Shown piece after piece: positions 54,568 to 63,198 of a stretch of DNA of 64,000 bases. The translations under genes and the position numbers were made by a program. Positions within the stretch are counted from its first letter, which is position 1, and every line of letters starts with the position of its first letter. Source of the stretch: Gammaproteobacteria bacterium (GTDB taxonomy: Bacteria > Pseudomonadota > Gammaproteobacteria > Burkholderiales > Rhodocyclaceae). The stretch lies in NCBI GenBank assembly GCA_018828385.1, contig JAHJVE010000021.1, positions 160,005 to 224,004 on the forward strand, in the 5' to 3' direction. The notes under the pieces were generated by a model. That model was not told the origin of the DNA, did not search any database, and worked only from the letters and a program-made list of their open reading frames with translations.

Positions 54568-55571
54568 CAAGTTTCCTCCGGCGAGTGTGAGGCCATCGCC
54601 TCGATTTCCAGCAACAAATCGTGCCGGCAGATGTCAGCCTGCACGTAAACTATGTCAGCGGCACCAACCAGTGGCGCCAGGGTTTCGCGGATCGCCCGGA
54701 GATCATTGGCGTGGCGCACATAAACGCGGTAGGCAAGGTCGCCCAGTGCATATGGCGCCGACCGCGACAGCCGGTTGGCTTCGCCAAGCACCGCAGCGAC
54801 ATTGGCCATGGCCTCGCGACACTGCCCGACAACATCGCCCGGAAACACCGTTTCGTGGCCAACGATACTCGCCGTGCCCGAGATGAACAGGATTTCCTGG
54901 CCCGACGGATAAACCAGCGCACCACGCGAAAACGTAGGGCTGCGCGGGCCGTATTCGGCCGGGTAATTGTAGGCGCTGACCTGGCGCGGGTTCTCAAGCG
55001 GCACGGCCGGCGTCGCTCCGGCCATGAAGGCGATGCTGAGCGGGCTGCCGGCGAGACCGAGGGCACAGGCGGCCGGCACGTTGCCGGTGGCGCCGCGCCG
55101 GCTTTCGAGGAAGGCATCCTGACGGCCGATGTTGAACTGGCGATAACGCTCCAGGCCATCCGTTTCCAGATTGATCGCCGACAGGTAATTCCATACCCGC
55201 CACAGATGCGGCACCTGCTCGGCATCGAGCAGCCGGAAAATGCGCCGGTAGGCTTCCTCGCTGGCCGTCTGTAGGGCTGAAGCACCGGTCGTAGGCGAAA
55301 AATCGGCTTCGTCGAGTTCGATGACGCCGAACAGCAAACCATCGGCGCGCCGCCAGACAATATCTTCGCTACGCCCGGCGATGACCGGCTCGTCGCTCAG
55401 CCAGGTTTCATGGATGGCGGCGCTGGTTGCACCGAGCAGCGGCGCAAAAACTCGTTGAACGGGCCAACCCGGGAGCGCACCGTTTGATGGCTCGCCGATC
55501 AGGGCGCCACCGAGTTCCCGACTGGTTTCACGTGAAACCGCAGACGGCGAGGAGACGAACTGGAGTGCCAC
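54567..55571 (-). CDS. chorismatase, XanB2/FkbO-like (hydroxybenzoate supply)
   Basis: 334 residues from a GTG that overlaps the halogenase stop by one base; the longer open frame runs into the upstream gene and lacks homology. It resembles the chorismatase/pteridine-dependent dioxygenase-like family with RidA-type halves (EVYRRIFRLLDAEQVPHLWRVWNYLSAIN-like, FISGTASIVGHETVFPGDV, YVQADICRHDLLLEIEA). XanB2 of Xanthomonas splits chorismate into 3- and 4-hydroxybenzoate, the xanthomonadin precursors, which suits this cluster. Residues 12-16 (VSRET) are encoded by a parS palindrome. Confidence 0.82.
   Translation of the reverse strand: MALQFVSSPSAVSRETSRELGGALIGEPSNGALPGWPVQRVFAPLLGATSAAIHETWLSDEPVIAGRSEDIVWRRADGLLFGVIELDEADFSPTTGASALQTASEEAYRRIFRLLDAEQVPHLWRVWNYLSAINLETDGLERYRQFNIGRQDAFLESRRGATGNVPAACALGLAGSPLSIAFMAGATPAVPLENPRQVSAYNYPAEYGPRSPTFSRGALVYPSGQEILFISGTASIVGHETVFPGDVVGQCREAMANVAAVLGEANRLSRSAPYALGDLAYRVYVRHANDLRAIRETLAPLVGAADIVYVQADICRHDLLLEIEAMASHSPEET
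55525..55538. other. parS centromere site inside a coding region
   Basis: A perfect GTTTCACGTGAAAC core, extended to 16 symmetric bases (G/C flanks), located at codons 12-16 of the chorismatase gene and about 8 kb from rpmH. Confidence 0.88.
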
Positions 55572-56905
55572 TATGCGTTGTAAACGACCGCGTCGTCGAC
55601 CTTGCGAATGTTGAACTTGCGCTGTTTCCAACCCATGAAGGCTTTCTTCGGCTGGGTGATGTTGGCGATGTAGTAGAGCATCTTGAAGGCAAAGATCGAC
55701 GACCAGATCGGTGTCTTCCCGAAGATGTCCCCGGCCAGCATGGACAGCACGGCTTCCTTGGCGCGGAACAGGTTGCGCGGACCCATGAAGAATTCGCGCA
55801 TGATCGGGTTGGTAACGCGATAAATGAACCACGAGAACTCCTTCGGCCCGTGCTTCATGAGTTTGTCGAAACGCTTGAGCGCCGCCGTCGCCTTGGCCGG
55901 ATTTTTCAGACAGGTGTCGATCGCTTCGGCCGCGATGACGCCGCTGTTCATGGCAAGCAACACGCCGGAGGAAAATACCGGGTCGATGAAGGCGTAGGCG
56001 TCGCCGAGCATGACGTAGTTGTTGCCGTGATTGCGCTCGGAAACGTAGGAGAAGTTGCCGGTTGCCTCGATTTCGTTGATCAGCTTGGCATCCTTGAGGC
56101 GCTCAGTGAGTTTCGGGCACTGGGCAAAACCGTCGCGCAGGAATTGTTCGAGGCTGCGCTCACCCTTGGTTTTCATGTAGTAGGGCCAAGTCACCATGCC
56201 GATGCTGGTGATGTCGTTCTGCATCGGGATGAACCAGAACCAGCCGTGCTCGAACCAGAAAATGGTGATGTTGCCTTCGGCTACGCCTTCGTGGCGCTTG
56301 CAGCCAGTGAAATGACCGTAGATGGCAGAGCTGTTGTGCTTGGGATTGCGGTGCTTGATCTGGAAGCGGTTGGCCAGGAAAGTATCGCGGCCCGAGGCAT
56401 CGACGACGAAGCGGGCCTGCCATTCGGTTTCACGGCCGTCGTCGTGCACGGCGCGGACGGCTGCGCTGTTGTCAGGCAGGAAATCGACCGACTTGGCCTT
56501 GCAGCCTTCATGGACCTCGACGCCTTTTTTCTCGGCGTTGCGGATCAGGATGGTATCGAACTCGTCGCGCTTGACCTGATAGGCGTGCGGCATGGACTTG
56601 TCCCAGGCCTCGGCAAAAACGAAGACCGAAGACATGTCATGGGTCGGCGATACGAACTCGGCACCCGGCTTGTGCATGCCGATGGCCTTCACCTCTTCGG
56701 CGATGCCCATACGCTCGAAGAGCGGCAGATTGGCCGGCAACAAGGATTCGCCGATATGAAAACGCGGGTGATGTGCCTTTTCCAGCATCACCACCTTGTA
56801 ACCCTTTTCAGCCAGCATCGGCCCCACGGTCGACCCGGCCGGGCCGCCACCGATGACGAGCACATCGCACTGCCGACGCTCAACTCCCTGCACTTGTTCC
56901 ATCAT
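55571..56905 (-). CDS. FAD-dependent halogenase-like oxidoreductase (pigment cluster)
   Basis: 444 residues. The FAD-binding GxGxxG is in VIGGGPAGSTVG near the N-terminus, followed by HHPRFHIGESLLPANLPLF, typical of phenolic flavin-dependent halogenases. The halogenase signature WxWxIP is intact at residues 222-227 (GWFWFIP), and GDAYAFIDPVFSSGV is the second FAD motif. It could brominate or chlorinate the aryl head, as in xanthomonadins; a geranylgeranyl-reductase-like role is the main alternative. It is coupled by overlap to the chorismatase gene. Confidence 0.83.
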   Translation of the reverse strand: MMEQVQGVERRQCDVLVIGGGPAGSTVGPMLAEKGYKVVMLEKAHHPRFHIGESLLPANLPLFERMGIAEEVKAIGMHKPGAEFVSPTHDMSSVFVFAEAWDKSMPHAYQVKRDEFDTILIRNAEKKGVEVHEGCKAKSVDFLPDNSAAVRAVHDDGRETEWQARFVVDASGRDTFLANRFQIKHRNPKHNSSAIYGHFTGCKRHEGVAEGNITIFWFEHGWFWFIPMQNDITSIGMVTWPYYMKTKGERSLEQFLRDGFAQCPKLTERLKDAKLINEIEATGNFSYVSERNHGNNYVMLGDAYAFIDPVFSSGVLLAMNSGVIAAEAIDTCLKNPAKATAALKRFDKLMKHGPKEFSWFIYRVTNPIMREFFMGPRNLFRAKEAVLSMLAGDIFGKTPIWSSIFAFKMLYYIANITQPKKAFMGWKQRKFNIRKVDDAVVYNA

Positions 56906-57114
56906 TGAAACCCTTATTTTTTTCTCTGCGGCGGCGATGAGTTATATGCCTTTGTAGGTCATGGTGCCCACTGTTTTGGAATGGTCGTCGATTCTGCTGA
57001 CCTTCCCTTGCCCCAATACAAATAAGTTTCGCCGAACCAACCGACAGGCCCGGTCTTCAACATCAGCGCTCCGGCTGGCCATTTTCCGGTCTGCTTTCGA
57101 TGCTCTTGCAGATT

Positions 57115-57152
57115 GCTACGGTCAACCGGAAAAAACGGCCAAAATCGAAAGC
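57115..57152 (+). repeat. interspersed repeat copy 12 (intergenic)
   Basis: GCTACGGTCAACCGGAAAA, AACGGCCAAAA, TCGAAAGC. It lies in the 294-base region between the halogenase start and the radical SAM stop, the longest gap in the cluster. Apart from this copy I see only AT-rich sequence near 56910 (possible halogenase promoter) and no gene. Confidence 0.94.
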
Positions 57153-57199
57153 CTCCTTCATGTCAGCGCTCCCCGATGCCCATGACGAAAGAGGGGCGA

Positions 57200-58846
57200 T
57201 TATACCGCTGCCGGCACGGCTGGCGGCGTGCAGCATGCCGACCCTTCGTAGACAACGGGAATGATCTGCTTGGCGGCGTCGCGCCGGGTCAGTTTGACCG
57301 GCGACATCGAAACGATGTTGTCGATCTGCAACTCGGTCGATAGCTGCGGCTTGAGACCAAGCGGCTGGCGCGGGTGCAGCTTGAACTCACGCGCCGCCTT
57401 TTCGAGCTGCTCCTTGTTGGCGCTGAAATAACGCGCCGCAGCAATGGTTTCCGGCAGATGTTTCAACACATGCCACAAGCTCCAGCGATGTTGCCACAAG
57501 CGCTTGGCGAAGCGGCGCCGATAGCCCTTGCTGTCGTAGAAACGTTTGACGTGCCAGTTGTACAGCGCGTCCATTTCCTCGCGCGACGTGAAACCCTCCG
57601 GCAGATAGACAAAATTCAGGCAATTCATGAGGCGCCAGTCCTCGACGAAATCGCCGGTCGGATCGTTGATGCACTCGTCCCAGATCGGCGCCCCGTGCAG
57701 CGGGCTGAACTTGGTCATGTTCATTTCATCGAGTTCGAGCGAGAGGATGAAATCGCTGGTCGTCCGCACCGTTTCCGGCGTCTCGCCGGGCATGCCGAAA
57801 ATGAACAGGCCCTTGGCGCGCAAACCGGCAGCGTGGATCGAATACACGGTTTCGCGCACGGCCTCGAGCGTCACACCGGCCTTGTGGCGTTCCATCATGT
57901 CCGGATCGGCCGATTCGATGCCGATTGAAACCATCAACGCTCCGGCCTTCTTGAGCTTGGCCAGCATTTCATCCGAGGTATGCCCGGCCCGAATGGCGCA
58001 ATTGAACTGCATGCCGAGCGGGTTTTCGATCAACAGTTCGCAGAGATCGAGCACCCGCTGCTTCTTGGCCGTGAACAGATCGTCGTACATGTTGATGTGC
58101 CAGACCCCGAAGTTGTCCCGCAAATACTTCATGTGGTCGTAGATGTACTGCGGCGAATTAGTCTTGTAGGCCCGCTCGAAAACTGTCCGGTCACAGAACG
58201 AGCAGGTGTACGGGCAACCGCGCGAGGTGATCATCGTTGCGCCGTAACGTTTTTCATAGGCAAACAGCGGCAAATGATAGGCATGCGGAAAACCAGCCAG
58301 CTTTTCATAAGCCGGGAAAGGCAGCTCATCGAGGCTGGTAATCCGGTCGCGACGCGGATTGGCGACGATCCGCCCGGCTTCGTTGCGCCAGATCAGGTTG
58401 CCGATGGACGCCAGCGGCTTGCCATCGGCCAATTCGAGCATGGCGCCTTCACCTTCGCCGATGACCAGGTAGTCGATTTCGGGAAATTTTTCGAGGATGG
58501 GCGCACCCAGCGAAGAAACATGGACATTGCCAAAAACGATCTTGATCTCCGGCCGCCGCTCGCGGATATAGGCGGCAATCTCGAAGGCATCCATGAAGCC
58601 TGATGTCGTAGCCGAAAAACCGACCATCTCCGGGTCCGTGGCCAGCACAATTTCGGCGTTTTCAGCGGTGGTCGGTGGTGCGTAGGGCCCGAGGCAATCG
58701 TGCAATTGCACGCTGTGACCGAATTTTTCCAGCCAGCTGGCCAGTTGCATGATCCCGATCGGCGGCATGCGGTTGGCCAGCACCGAAAAATCGGGTTGGC
58801 CGGGGACAAAATTGAAGCCAGCTGGGTGAACAAGCGTGATGCGCAT
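57200..58846 (-). CDS. B12-binding radical SAM protein (pigment cluster edge)
   Basis: 548 residues; GAGGAAA precedes the ATG. An N-terminal cobalamin-binding domain (PPIGIMQLASWLEKFGHSVQLHDC, VLATDPEMVGFSATTSG, KIVFGNVHVSSLGAPIL) is followed by a radical SAM domain with CPYTCSFCDRT and a C-terminal helical region. Such enzymes often methylate unactivated carbons or rearrange skeletons. It lies next to the halogenase on the same strand; an action on the polyene or its precursor is inference. Confidence 0.85.
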   Translation of the reverse strand: MRITLVHPAGFNFVPGQPDFSVLANRMPPIGIMQLASWLEKFGHSVQLHDCLGPYAPPTTAENAEIVLATDPEMVGFSATTSGFMDAFEIAAYIRERRPEIKIVFGNVHVSSLGAPILEKFPEIDYLVIGEGEGAMLELADGKPLASIGNLIWRNEAGRIVANPRRDRITSLDELPFPAYEKLAGFPHAYHLPLFAYEKRYGATMITSRGCPYTCSFCDRTVFERAYKTNSPQYIYDHMKYLRDNFGVWHINMYDDLFTAKKQRVLDLCELLIENPLGMQFNCAIRAGHTSDEMLAKLKKAGALMVSIGIESADPDMMERHKAGVTLEAVRETVYSIHAAGLRAKGLFIFGMPGETPETVRTTSDFILSLELDEMNMTKFSPLHGAPIWDECINDPTGDFVEDWRLMNCLNFVYLPEGFTSREEMDALYNWHVKRFYDSKGYRRRFAKRLWQHRWSLWHVLKHLPETIAAARYFSANKEQLEKAAREFKLHPRQPLGLKPQLSTELQIDNIVSMSPVKLTRRDAAKQIIPVVYEGSACCTPPAVPAAV

Positions 58847-58915
58847 CAGATTTCCTCAAGCGAAGTGGCCGAATTTTATTTGAAAACACCGGCCTGCTTC
58901 AGTTCCGGAAAAATA

Positions 58916-59692
58916 TTACAAAAGGCTGAACGTATCCCATGAAAATTTCACGATCAAGACAGCGACAGTGATCAGAAACAACTGGCGAATGAAACTGCTC
59001 CCATGCTTCAGTGCCAGTCGGGTCCCCAGGATGGAACCAGAAACATTGGCTACTGCCATCGCCACGGCCAAAACCGGCAAAACATAGCCATTCGGCAGAA
59101 AATAGCCGAGTGCAGCCAGGTTGGTTGCCACGTTGACGACCTTTGAACCGGCCGATGCATGCAGGAAGTCAAAACCGAAAAATCGGACAAACAGGAATAT
59201 GAGGAAACTGCCGGTACCCGGCCCGAAAAATCCATCATAAAAGCCGATGACGCCGCCCAGTAAAACGGCGTAGATGAGTTCGTGATGACCGGCATGGACT
59301 GGTCTGTGCAGCAAGCCGAAATCCTTGCGTTTCAGTGTGTAAACCGCAGCAAGGATCAACAGCAGCAATATCAGTGGCCTAACCATCTCCCTTGGCAACC
59401 AGGCAACGGCGACTGCCCCGATGTAGGAAAAAACGAAAGCAGTGAATGCTGCCGGCAGGATGGTTCGCCATGGCATTTTGACTTGGCGGGCATAGCGCCA
59501 GGTTGCGTTGGCCGTGCCGACAACGCTGGCGCATTTATTGGTACCGAACAGGGTGGCCGCCGATTCGCCCGGAAAGGCGACAAATAGGGCCGGTATCTGG
59601 ATCAGTCCACCACCACCGACAACCGCATCGACGGCACCTGCCATCAGGGCTGCAAACAGCAAAGCCATTATTTCCGGTGTGATGAAGTCCAA
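58916..59692 (-). CDS. TauE/SafE-family sulfite exporter-like protein
   Basis: 258 residues with about eight membrane helices and the two TauE repeats (VDAVVGGGGLIQIPALFVAFPG and GFYDGFFGPGTGSFLIFLFVRFFGFDFLHASAGSK), matching the YfcA subgroup. Members move sulfite, sulfoacetate or other organic anions across the inner membrane; the substrate is not predictable. It is transcribed away from mnmE and follows an AT-rich region. Confidence 0.88.
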   Translation of the reverse strand: MDFITPEIMALLFAALMAGAVDAVVGGGGLIQIPALFVAFPGESAATLFGTNKCASVVGTANATWRYARQVKMPWRTILPAAFTAFVFSYIGAVAVAWLPREMVRPLILLLLILAAVYTLKRKDFGLLHRPVHAGHHELIYAVLLGGVIGFYDGFFGPGTGSFLIFLFVRFFGFDFLHASAGSKVVNVATNLAALGYFLPNGYVLPVLAVAMAVANVSGSILGTRLALKHGSSFIRQLFLITVAVLIVKFSWDTFSLL

Positions 59693-59699
59693 GCTGCTG

Positions 59700-59952
59700 T
59701 TCCAGATTCAAGTCAAAGTGGTGTGTAGGGTTTTTGATAATAACTATATGTAAACCAACTACTGATAATAACTTAGCAACAAGTCTGTGGATAACATATA
59801 AATATATAGTTAAATCAGTTAGTTAATCTAATTTCATGGTGCTTGGTAAACCACTGGCTTGCCTGTGGATCGATTCTGGACAGTTTTTGGATTCGGGAAA
59901 AATTCCAACTTGCCAACATTCGCTGTACAGCTTGTACACAGGCTTATGGACA
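59700..59952. other. AT-rich region with DnaA-box cluster (candidate origin-type element)
   Basis: The 273-base gap between the TauE gene and mnmE is far more AT-rich than its surroundings (for example TGATAATAACTATATG, ATATAAATATATAGTTAAAT). It holds one perfect DnaA box on the minus strand (TGTGGATAA at 59786-59794) and three near matches: TGTGGATCG at 59864, TTGTACACA at 59932 and TTATGGACA at 59944. I see no gene in it. It could be the origin, an accessory DnaA-binding site, or a promoter region. Confidence 0.5.
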
Positions 59953-59965
59953 GCCTTCCAACAGC

Positions 59966-61312
59966 TCACTTTCCGATGCAGAAGCGGCTGAAAATGACGC
60001 CGAGAAGGTCATCGGCTGTGAATTCCCCGGTGATCTGACCGAGCGATTGCTGCGCCAGACGTAGTTCCTCGGCAAAAAGTTCAAGGGCGGGAAAGGCGCC
60101 TTCAACGACACATCGGGCCGCAGCGATGTGTTCCTGGGCATCGGACAGGGCGCGCAGATGGCGCTCACGGGCAATGAATACGTCTTCAGCCTGGTGCCAG
60201 CCGGCGATCCGCAACAACTCCTGGCGCAGCAGTTCAATGCCTTCACCGGAACGGGCAGACAAGGAGATAGCTGTGCTACCCGGCTCGTCATGTCGTTCGG
60301 CCTGAGCGCCCGACAGATCGATCTTGTTGTAGATCGTGACGCGTTTTAGCCGCTCGGGCAGGCGGGCGAGAATTTCCCGATCCGCCGCACTGACGCCCGT
60401 TCTCGCATCAACCAGCAGAAGGACCGCATCGGCTCGTTCAATTTCCTGCCAGCTGCGGGCAATGCCTATCTTTTCAACCTCGTCTTCAGTTTCGCGAAGG
60501 CCGGCCGTGTCGATGATGTGTAGCGGAATTCCCTCGATCTGGATGGTCGACCGCAGGGCATCGCGGGTGGTGCCGGCAATCGGCGTAACGATGGCCAGAT
60601 CGTCGCCAGCCAGCCGATTGAGTAGTGAGGACTTGCCGACGTTGGGCTGACCAGCCAGAACGACGTGCAGGCCCGATTGCAGCAGTTTGCCCTGGCCAGC
60701 CCGGTCGAATGTCTCGGCCAGCTTGAGTTGCAGGTTATCCAGACGACCAAAGGCATTGGCCGCTTTCAGGAAATCAATGTCTTCTTCAGGGAAATCGAGC
60801 GTTGCTTCGACCAGCATGCGCAGGTTGATCAACTCGTCATTCAGTTCGCCGATAGCCCGCGAGAACTCGCCTTGCAACGAGCGGACGGCAGAACGGGCGG
60901 CGCTGGCCGTCGCGGCATCGATCAGATCGGCTACCGCCTCAGCCTGGGCGAGATCCATCTTGCCGTTCAGGAAAGCGCGGCGGCTGAATTCGCCGGGTTC
61001 GGCCAGCCTGGCGCCAAGATCGAGACAGCGGCCGAGCAGCATCTGCATGACGACCGGGCCGCCGTGGCCTTGCAATTCGAGTACGTCTTCGCCGGTAAAC
61101 GATTGAGGATTCGGGAAAAACAGCAATATTCCACTGTCGACCGTAGCACCGTCGGCTGCCTTGAAGTCGGCCAGCGTCGCGTAGCGCGGCTTGGGTGTCT
61201 TTCCGGTCAGCGCAAAAGCAAAGGGCAGCAAATTGCTGCCCGAAATGCGGATGACGCCGACACCACCACGGCCCGGGGCCGTAGCGATGGCGGCGATGGT
61301 GTCTGACGTCAC
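59966..61312 (-). CDS. mnmE: tRNA-5-carboxymethylaminomethyl-2-thiouridine GTPase MnmE
   Basis: 448 residues starting at GTG. With MnmG it modifies U34 of tRNAs read at wobble positions. The N-terminal tetrahydrofolate-binding domain ([14 protein letters not shown]) is followed by helical parts and an inserted GTPase domain with [14 protein letters not shown] (G1), DTAGLRE (G3) and NKIDL (G4). The C-terminal catalytic Cys lies in the final FCIGK. It is 3 bases downstream of yidC, an arrangement shared across betaproteobacteria. Confidence 0.97.
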   Translation of the reverse strand: MTSDTIAAIATAPGRGGVGVIRISGSNLLPFAFALTGKTPKPRYATLADFKAADGATVDSGILLFFPNPQSFTGEDVLELQGHGGPVVMQMLLGRCLDLGARLAEPGEFSRRAFLNGKMDLAQAEAVADLIDAATASAARSAVRSLQGEFSRAIGELNDELINLRMLVEATLDFPEEDIDFLKAANAFGRLDNLQLKLAETFDRAGQGKLLQSGLHVVLAGQPNVGKSSLLNRLAGDDLAIVTPIAGTTRDALRSTIQIEGIPLHIIDTAGLRETEDEVEKIGIARSWQEIERADAVLLLVDARTGVSAADREILARLPERLKRVTIYNKIDLSGAQAERHDEPGSTAISLSARSGEGIELLRQELLRIAGWHQAEDVFIARERHLRALSDAQEHIAAARCVVEGAFPALELFAEELRLAQQSLGQITGEFTADDLLGVIFSRFCIGK

Positions 61313-61315
61313 ACC

Positions 61316-62959
61316 TTAGGCTTTCGCATCGTTGGCAGCCTTGCCGCCACCGTCAATGAGCCGTGTGATCTGCCACTGCTGGGCAATCGAGAGCACGTTG
61401 TTGACCACCCAGTAAAGCACCAGACCGGCCGGGAACCAGAAGAACATGACACCGAAGATCAGCGGCATGGCCATCATGACCTTGGCCTGGATCGGATCCG
61501 GCGGTGTCGGGTTGAGCTTGGTCTGGACAAACATCGAAACCATCATGATGACCGGCAGGATGTAGTACGGATCCGGCGAGGCCAGGTCGTGAATCCAGAG
61601 AACCCAAGGGGCATCACGCATTTCGACAGCACCCAGCAGCACCCAGTAGAGTGAGATGAAGACTGGAATCTGGACCAGAATAGGCAGGCAGCCACCAAGC
61701 GGATTGACCTTCTCCGTCTGGTACATCTTCATCATTTCCTGGTTCAGGCGCTGCTTGTCATCGCCAAAGCGTTCCTTTAGCTGTGTCAGGCGGGGCGTCA
61801 AAAGCTTCATCTTGGCCATCGACTTGTACGAAGCTGCCGACAGCGGGAAGAAAATGGCCTTGATGATGATGGTCAGAATGACAATCGCCCAGCCCCAGTT
61901 GCCCACCAGCTTGTGGATGGCTTCCAGCGCCCAGAAAATCGGTGCGGCAACCACTGTCAGCCAGCCATAATCGACCACCAGGTCAAGCCCCGTCGCCACT
62001 TCTTTGAGGGCCGACTGTTCCTGCGGACCGGCATACAGGCTGACCGAAGCGACACCCTTGGCCCCCGGCGCAATTTCAGCGACAGGAACGATGACGCCGG
62101 TCTGGAAGACGTTGCTGCCTTCGATTTTGCGCATGTAGTACTCGCGCGGGGTCTTTTCCGCCGGCACCCAGGCAGCCACGAAGTAGTGCTGGACCATGGC
62201 CAGCCAGCCATTGTCAGCCGTCTTGGCAAACTTGGCCTTGTTGTCGGTGATATGTTCGAAAGTTACCTTCTGGTACTTTTCACCTTCGGTATACACAGCC
62301 GGGCCGGTAAAGGTCGAAACCATCTTGGTTTCACCCGCCGGCGCCACATCGTCACGCTGCAGCTGGAAGTAGGCATGCGGGGCGATCGCCTTGTCGCTGC
62401 CGTTGGAAATTTCCCATGCCACGTCGATCTGATACGAACCCCGTTTGAAGGTCAGAATCTTGGCAATGCCAATACCATTGGTCGCTGCCGATTCCAGACG
62501 AACTTTAAGCTCGTTGGCGCCCTCGGCCAGGGTCGTTGGGCCATCCACTCGCTTGAATATCGAGCGATGTGACGGCAATCCTTCGCCGATCAGCCCGCTT
62601 TGCGCTGCGTACTGATGTTTGGCTTCAAGTAACTGGAAGGTTTTTTCCTTGTCGTCATGAGCCTTGTACTTGAGCAGATCAAGCTCAACCAAATCACCGC
62701 CTTGAGCGGAAATGGTCGTCTTGATCAGGTCGGTGGTAACCGTGAAAGTTTCGGCCGTCGATACGGGGGCCGAAACGGCAGGTGCCGCGGGAGCATTGGC
62801 TTGCAGAGAAGCCGAAGGCGTTGGTGCCGCACTGCCGGCGGGGGTTGTTGCCACCGCGTCGGCGGTCGGCTTGGGCTGGTTGTATTTCTGCCAGTTTTCC
62901 CAGAGCATGAAGCTCGAGAAAGTGAAAATCATAACCAGTATCAGGCGTCGAGTATCCAT
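61316..62959 (-). CDS. yidC: membrane protein insertase YidC
   Basis: 547 residues from MDTRRLILVMIFTFSSF. One N-terminal helix, a large periplasmic domain with the Ala/Pro-rich linker after it, then five helices containing the insertase core (GWAIVILTIIIKAIFFPLS, the positive KSMAKMKLLTPRL loop, GCLPILVQIPVFISLYWVLL, FWFPAGLVLYWVVNNVLSIAQQW). It inserts and folds inner-membrane proteins alone or with SecYEG. It follows yidD on the minus strand. Confidence 0.97.
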   Translation of the reverse strand: MDTRRLILVMIFTFSSFMLWENWQKYNQPKPTADAVATTPAGSAAPTPSASLQANAPAAPAVSAPVSTAETFTVTTDLIKTTISAQGGDLVELDLLKYKAHDDKEKTFQLLEAKHQYAAQSGLIGEGLPSHRSIFKRVDGPTTLAEGANELKVRLESAATNGIGIAKILTFKRGSYQIDVAWEISNGSDKAIAPHAYFQLQRDDVAPAGETKMVSTFTGPAVYTEGEKYQKVTFEHITDNKAKFAKTADNGWLAMVQHYFVAAWVPAEKTPREYYMRKIEGSNVFQTGVIVPVAEIAPGAKGVASVSLYAGPQEQSALKEVATGLDLVVDYGWLTVVAAPIFWALEAIHKLVGNWGWAIVILTIIIKAIFFPLSAASYKSMAKMKLLTPRLTQLKERFGDDKQRLNQEMMKMYQTEKVNPLGGCLPILVQIPVFISLYWVLLGAVEMRDAPWVLWIHDLASPDPYYILPVIMMVSMFVQTKLNPTPPDPIQAKVMMAMPLIFGVMFFWFPAGLVLYWVVNNVLSIAQQWQITRLIDGGGKAANDAKA

Positions 62960-62985
62960 GAACAACCTACAAAAGAATTCTTGAA

Positions 62986-63198
62986 TCAGGGTACAGGATC
63001 ATACCCACCAGGATGCCATGGGTGGCAACGCCCGACTCGTTTCAAGCCCAGCCAGCCACCCCGGAAGGCGCCATATTTCTGTACAGCTTCCACCATGTAG
63101 GCCGAGCAACTCGGCTCATGGCGGCAGCTTCGCCCGAGGAAGGGGCTGATTGCGTATTGATAGACGCGAATTAGACCAATCAACAGGTGTTTCATCAA
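62986..63198 (-). CDS. yidD: membrane protein insertion efficiency factor YidD
   Basis: 70 residues with the family-specific [61 protein letters not shown]. The conserved Cys and His cluster is complete. It assists YidC-dependent insertion in a mild way. Its start overlaps the rnpA stop by 4 bases. Confidence 0.96.
   Translation of the reverse strand: MMKHLLIGLIRVYQYAISPFLGRSCRHEPSCSAYMVEAVQKYGAFRGGWLGLKRVGRCHPWHPGGYDPVP

Noticed and set aside
57586-57599. Half parS-like GACGTGAAAC in the radical SAM gene
   Set aside because: Only the right half matches; the left half is unrelated.
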